DNA from: an uncultured Lachnospiraceae bacterium
GTDB taxonomy: Bacteria; Bacillota; Clostridia; Lachnospirales; Lachnospiraceae
Length of the DNA stretch: 7,862 bases
NCBI GenBank assembly: GCA_937885345.1
Contig: CAKZZH010000055.1
Span: 1 to 7,862 of the forward strand
Direction of reading: 5' to 3'
Part shown: positions 4,856 through 7,862 of the stretch, piece after piece
Numbering within the stretch: the first letter of the stretch is position 1
Layout: every line of letters starts with the position of its first letter
Program-made: the position numbers and the translations under genes
The notes under the pieces: model-generated
What the model was told of the DNA's origin: nothing
The model's input: the letters and a program-made list of their open reading frames with translations, nothing else
Database searches by the model: none

Positions 4856-6889
4856 TTACATTCCCAGGAGTCCCGACAACTGGCTCTGTTTAGCCTGAAG
4901 CTCAGTAAGCGCTTTCTCCATTGCGGAGAATTTGGAATAATAATAGTCTTCGTAATAGGTAACCTTCTCATCCCAATCATCAACTTTGTCAACGTAATCA
5001 CTGTACTGAGAAGCCATCTGTTTGTCATTATATATTGTATACGCGCTGCTGAGTGAGCTTGCAGCCATCTTCTTACTGAGTTCGGAATATACCGAATTGG
5101 CAACCTGCTGGAAGAATTCGATCACATCCTCAGGGTTTTCGGTTATTGCTGCGAGAAGTTTGTCCGAATTGGTTGCACTTTTCGCATCATCCGAATCACC
5201 GTCAATATGATATACGCCTCTGTCAGCTGCATCGGTTGAAAAATAATTACCTGTCGCAATTCCAAAAGTTGCGAGGCTGTAATTCGTACCGTTTACGGTA
5301 TAAGTCTTAGCCATGGCATTCTTGATAGCCGAAGACACACTGCTGAGTGTGGAATCTCTTCTGAGAAGGGAATTCTTGATCTTCTCTTCCCACTCTTCTA
5401 TCTGCTTATCGGTCATCGCCTCTTTTTCGTCATCGGTAAGAGGTTCATATCCCTTTGCGGAATCAGCATAATATGCTTTATCCATATAAGAAATAACTTC
5501 GTTATAGCTCGTAATGAATGATTTGATCTTGTCGTATATGGCCTGCGTATCCGTAGAAGTGGTTATGGATACAGGGTTGTCGATCACGTTGCCGTTTACA
5601 TCCGTCGTGGTTGTAAGCCCTGTGGCATTAATGGTAAGACCATTGATCGAAAAGCTATTGGAACTTCCGGTAAATTTGGCACCGTTAAGACTGATCTCCG
5701 CATTCTGTGCGTTAATTCTTACCGCTGCGGTATCGGAATCATCATCGGTAAGTGTTCCGGCATCTATCTGAGAAACAATGCTTGCGGCAAAAGAAGCGGT
5801 AGAGTTGTATGAAGATTGAATATCGCTAAAGATCTTAGCATTGGCAGCATCCATAGCTTCCGTAATCGCATCCTCACCACCTTCAAGTATTGCGTTATTA
5901 GCATCATATATAGCCTGTTGCTCCGAGATGGTCTCATCATAACCGGCAATTTGGTCCTCAAGCGCAGTAACAGCGGCATTATATTCGTCTTCGCTGTCAT
6001 AATCTTCGGACCAGTCATAATCATCCGCGGTAAGAGCATCAAGCTTCTCCTGAGCGGTTGCCTTAGCAGATGTTGCCGTATTAATAGCACTTTCGGCGCT
6101 GCTTACAAGACCTTCCAGATAATCGGTATATGTCTCAAGTGTGTATTTAGCATCATCATAAAGTGCTGCAATTTCAGCTTCTTTTTCTTCATCGGTAAGA
6201 CCCGCAAGTTCTCTGTATCTGGCAACCTCTGCTGTTTCGTTACCATCCATGTCCTTAACCGAGAAGAGTTTCATTGCCTGAAGAGCAGCGAGTCCGCCCT
6301 CATCTTCGGCAAGAAGCGTAAATTCCGAATCCACTCCCGAAGTCTTGGAGCTGACAAAGAATCTTTGATTATTCTCATCAAACTGCGCATTAACACCGGC
6401 TTTCTTAAGAGCATTTACAAATTCGGAAACCTTCATATCAGCGGAAACATCAACCGAAGTTCCGTTAATGGATATGGTTCCCGAATCTTTTATCCCAAGG
6501 GCACTTAATTTGGAACCTGCAGACAATTTATCTCCACTCTCCGTGGTTACTTTACCGCCGGTTAAATACCCGGATTTGGCAAGCTGAGTAACCGAGAGGG
6601 ACTGGGTTCCTATCGCTGCTGTGGATGCAGCGGACACTGTTGCTATCGAAGAATTCGATATTGCTGCCGCTTTAGAATTATAATTGGATGAAAAACGCAT
6701 TCCGGACAAGGACGATGAATAGAAGCCATACACCTTGCTGTTGACCGTACTCCAAGCATCCATAGTCCATTCCTGCTTGGTCTGCTTCTTCTCATAAACC
6801 TCTTTCTTGGTCTGATAAGCAGATACAAGCTCCTTAACTATGGAATCGGTATCAAGTCCGGATGCCATTCCGGTTAATCTTACTGCCAT
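4856..6889 (-). CDS. fliD: Flagellar filament cap protein FliD (HAP2), long form
   Basis: FliD is exported and forms the cap under which flagellin subunits fold at the filament tip. The N-terminal FliD_N region is clear (RLTGMASGLDTDSIVKELV at 4-22, followed by a Trp-containing helix at about 38-60 and LSVTQLAKSGY at 98-108). The FliD_C region spans about 400-677 and ends in the helix YYYSKFSAMEKALTELQAKQ, with the terminal LSGLLGM. At 677 residues it is about 180-200 longer than the usual 450-500. The extra length lies mainly at about 215-360, an acidic, Ala/Glu/Asp-rich, probably coiled-coil stretch holding DYDWSEDYDSEDEYN (290-304). AGGAGG (6897-6902) is 7 nt before the ATG. It lies 26 nt after flaG and 35 nt before fliS, in one transcript. 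Its export chaperone may be the FliT-like protein. Confidence 0.95.
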   Translation of the reverse strand: MAVRLTGMASGLDTDSIVKELVSAYQTKKEVYEKKQTKQEWTMDAWSTVNSKVYGFYSSSLSGMRFSSNYNSKAAAISNSSIATVSAASTAAIGTQSLSVTQLAKSGYLTGGKVTTESGDKLSAGSKLSALGIKDSGTISINGTSVDVSADMKVSEFVNALKKAGVNAQFDENNQRFFVSSKTSGVDSEFTLLAEDEGGLAALQAMKLFSVKDMDGNETAEVARYRELAGLTDEEKEAEIAALYDDAKYTLETYTDYLEGLVSSAESAINTATSAKATAQEKLDALTADDYDWSEDYDSEDEYNAAVTALEDQIAGYDETISEQQAIYDANNAILEGGEDAITEAMDAANAKIFSDIQSSYNSTASFAASIVSQIDAGTLTDDDSDTAAVRINAQNAEISLNGAKFTGSSNSFSINGLTINATGLTTTTDVNGNVIDNPVSITTSTDTQAIYDKIKSFITSYNEVISYMDKAYYADSAKGYEPLTDDEKEAMTDKQIEEWEEKIKNSLLRRDSTLSSVSSAIKNAMAKTYTVNGTNYSLATFGIATGNYFSTDAADRGVYHIDGDSDDAKSATNSDKLLAAITENPEDVIEFFQQVANSVYSELSKKMAASSLSSAYTIYNDKQMASQYSDYVDKVDDWDEKVTYYEDYYYSKFSAMEKALTELQAKQSQLSGLLGM

Positions 6890-6915
6890 ATAATTACCTC
6901 CTTTCGATAAGTTGC

Positions 6916-7326
6916 TTAACGCTTCTCATCAACGAACATACCGGCAAGTTCCCATACTTTTGCGATCATATCAAGGGTTTCCTCAGCAGGATATTCTTTG
7001 ATAACCTCATCAGTATCCTTGTCTACAAGCTTAATGGTAACTCTGTTGGTTTCGTCATGATAACCATACTCAGCAATCGTATTGGTATTAATCTTCTTGT
7101 TAATATCCGATATAGCTTGCTTTACCGTCTGTTCTGAGGGAGGATTGCCTTTAAGAAGAGATTCCATGGTCTCTTCTGCTTCTACCTCGGCACTAGTCTT
7201 AACGCTTGCGCTGTTTGAATTTGAAACGGTCGAGATATCCTCTACCGGCCTCACATCACGCTTAACATCCGGTGTACCGTATGATTGTGAGCTTCTGTTC
7301 TGATTTGAAATTCCTTCAATTGCCAT
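6916..7326 (-). CDS. flaG: FlaG family flagellar protein
   Basis: This 136-residue protein carries a C-terminal FlaG domain (PF03646) at about 65-136, with the hallmark YHDETNRVTIKLVDKDT (89-105), the segment EVIKEYPAEETLDM and the ending GMFVDEKR. The first 60 residues are a Ser/Glu-rich, probably disordered linker. FlaG is commonly encoded just before fliD and has been linked to filament length or cap function, but its exact biochemical role is unsettled. GGAGG (7334-7338) lies 7 nt before the ATG. It is the first gene of the flaG-fliD-fliS-fliT-like set, and its own ribosome binding site is a perfect CsrA consensus. A candidate sigma-28 promoter lies upstream. Confidence 0.93.
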   Translation of the reverse strand: MAIEGISNQNRSSQSYGTPDVKRDVRPVEDISTVSNSNSASVKTSAEVEAEETMESLLKGNPPSEQTVKQAISDINKKINTNTIAEYGYHDETNRVTIKLVDKDTDEVIKEYPAEETLDMIAKVWELAGMFVDEKR

Positions 7327-7331
7327 AATAA

Positions 7332-7343
7332 CACCTCCATGTG
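7332..7343 (-). promoter_or_regulatory. Candidate CsrA site over the flaG ribosome binding site
   Basis: In the mRNA, CAC (7343-7341) and GUG (7334-7332) close the hexaloop AUGGAG (7340-7335), which contains the Shine-Dalgarno core. The ten bases ACAUGGAGGU fit [A/U]CANGGANG[U/A] at every position, including the C-G closing pair. The stem has only 3 bp, which CsrA/RsmE complexes tolerate. No second GGA is visible in the short leader, so repression would rely on one site. Binding is inferred. Confidence 0.58.
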
Positions 7344-7360
7344 AAAAATGTGCATAGTAC

Positions 7361-7389
7361 CTTTCTAAACTCTATTTCGGATTAGAAAG
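7361..7389. repeat. Perfect 8-bp inverted repeat around the flaG promoter -10
   Basis: CTTTCTAA (7361-7368) and TTAGAAAG (7382-7389) are exact inverted copies 13 bp apart, flanking the -10 box of the candidate flaG promoter (7374-7381). The position would suit an operator. In readthrough RNA from csrA it could form an A/U-rich hairpin, but no U-tract follows, so a terminator is unlikely. Confidence 0.5.
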
Positions 7390-7401
7390 TAAAAAACTTT
7401 A
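7374..7401 (-). promoter_or_regulatory. Candidate sigma-28 promoter of flaG-fliD-fliS
   Basis: On the minus strand the -35 box TAAAGTTT (7401-7394) is an exact sigma-28 match. The -10 box TCCGAAAT (7381-7374) follows after 12 nt (TAAA-N16, within the range of Bacillus SigD promoters). The -10 differs from GCCGATAT at two positions, and the spacing is 1 nt longer than at the flagellin promoter, so it is probably weaker. It leaves a leader of about 40 nt. Nothing terminator-like separates it from csrA, so readthrough from the fliW-csrA transcript is also possible. Confidence 0.66.
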
Positions 7402-7417
7402 ATTGTATTTATAAAAT

Positions 7418-7636
7418 TTATTTTAAAAGATTCTTAAGAGATTCCATACCCTCGGATACGCTCGCTGCCTTATTGGCTTCCTGAATCTGTAAATAAACCT
7501 CTTTACGATATACAGGAACGCTCTTGGGAGCTGCAATTCCGATCTTAACCTGATCGCCTCGGATATCCAGGACGGTAATCTCGATATCGCTGTTGATCAC
7601 TATTGACTCATTTTTCTTACGTGATAAAGCTAACAT
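7418..7636 (-). CDS. csrA: Translational regulator CsrA
   Basis: CsrA is a small dimeric RNA-binding protein that covers GGA-containing ribosome binding sites. This copy has 72 residues, near the 74 of Bacillus subtilis. The RNA-contacting strands are intact: MLALSRKKNE (1-10, with L4 and R6) and PVYRKEV (41-47, with R44). GDQVKIGI (27-34) forms the core. The helix after residue 48 is extended, as in FliW-bearing bacteria, and Asn55, a position implicated in FliW binding in Bacillus subtilis, is kept. AGGAGGG (7644-7650) lies 7 nt before the ATG, inside the end of fliW; the fliW stop is only 3 nt before the csrA start, so translation is probably coupled. Likely targets are the flagellin and flaG leaders in this window. 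Confidence 0.97.
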   Translation of the reverse strand: MLALSRKKNESIVINSDIEITVLDIRGDQVKIGIAAPKSVPVYRKEVYLQIQEANKAASVSEGMESLKNLLK

Positions 7637-7639
7637 AGA

Positions 7640-7862
7640 TCAACCCTCCTTTTTAAGTTTCTCTATATAATCATATATATTATATCTTACAAGATAATCC
7701 TCATTGTTGACAATAAGCTGACATGCTTTTCTCGTGTTGGTATTGATAATGACCGGTGCCTTCATATTGCAGGTCGTCTTGGTGAGATCAGAAGGTACGG
7801 TAAGTACAAGAAGTACAAAGAGCTCTTCCTCTTTGTCAAAAGCACCGAGAGGCTCGAGCCAC
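7640..7862 (-). CDS. fliW: Flagellar assembly factor FliW (3' part only)
   Basis: Only the last 73 residues are inside the window; the 5' half lies beyond the right edge, and the family is usually about 150 residues. The visible part reads WLEPLGAFDKEEELFVLLVL, then VPSDLTKTTCNMKAPVIIN (22-40), TRKACQLIVNNEDY (43-56) and VRYNIYDYI, which is the characteristic FliW C-terminal half. FliW binds CsrA and relieves repression of flagellin translation; free flagellin binds FliW and releases CsrA, making a homeostatic loop. The TGA stop at 7642-7640 is 3 nt from the csrA ATG. No broken frame is seen in the visible part. Confidence 0.95.
   Translation of the reverse strand, partial: WLEPLGAFDKEEELFVLLVLTVPSDLTKTTCNMKAPVIINTNTRKACQLIVNNEDYLVRYNIYDYIEKLKKEG

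Noticed and set aside
5816..6508. Plus-strand open frame of 230 codons opposite fliD
   Set aside because: It is a shadow of the fliD reading frame. Its composition is hydrophobic and Ser/Ile-rich without domain signals, and no ribosome binding site precedes it.
6890..6905. fliD ribosome binding site as a third CsrA site
   Set aside because: The sequence GAAAGGAGGU lacks the C needed to pair with G around the ANGGAN loop, and no flanking stem forms.
1..7862. Mobile elements, CRISPR arrays, tRNA or rRNA genes, phage genes
   Set aside because: No transposase, repeat-spacer pattern, cloverleaf or rRNA-like stretch was seen. The window is almost fully occupied by flagellar and glycosylation genes.

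Overview
The window is a flagellar late-gene locus. It most likely comes from an anaerobic Clostridia member (Bacillota), probably Lachnospiraceae of the Butyrivibrio/Roseburia/Lachnospira kind. The reasons are the flagellin termini, the gene order fliW-csrA-flaG-fliD-fliS-fliT-like-flagellin-maf, the strong AGGAGG ribosome binding sites and the moderate G+C. The genus assignment is inference.

Layout, read along the minus strand from the right edge: the 3' end of fliW (7640-7862, cut by the window edge) runs almost directly into csrA (7418-7636). A 91-bp gap with a candidate sigma-28 promoter precedes flaG (6916-7326), fliD (4856-6889, unusually long), fliS (4437-4820) and a small helical FliT/FlgN-like gene (3941-4420). 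A second, stronger sigma-28 promoter (3879-3905) and a structured leader of about 95 nt precede the flagellin gene (2964-3776). A GC-rich hairpin (2917-2943) separates flagellin from a Maf-type flagellin glycosyltransferase (1304-2893). The only plus-strand gene is a CgeB/DUF3880-type glycosyltransferase (91-1263), convergent with maf across a short gap that holds a 26-bp tandem duplication.

How the parts fit together: FlaG, FliD, FliS and the FliT-like protein are filament cap and export-chaperone functions. Flagellin is the filament subunit, and Maf (perhaps with the CgeB-like enzyme) probably glycosylates it. CsrA and FliW are the known translational switch for flagellin in Gram-positive bacteria: CsrA represses flagellin mRNA, FliW sequesters CsrA, and free flagellin titrates FliW.

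The most interesting reading is in the RNA leaders. The flagellin ribosome binding site sits in a hexaloop hairpin that fully matches the [A/U]CANGGANG[U/A] CsrA/RsmE consensus. A second ANGGAN hexaloop lies 20 nt upstream. The flaG ribosome binding site matches the same consensus perfectly. The internal sites of fliD, fliS, fliT-like, maf and csrA do not. The sequence therefore suggests that CsrA/FliW controls both sigma-28 transcripts, not flagellin alone. No mobile element, CRISPR array, tRNA or rRNA was seen.
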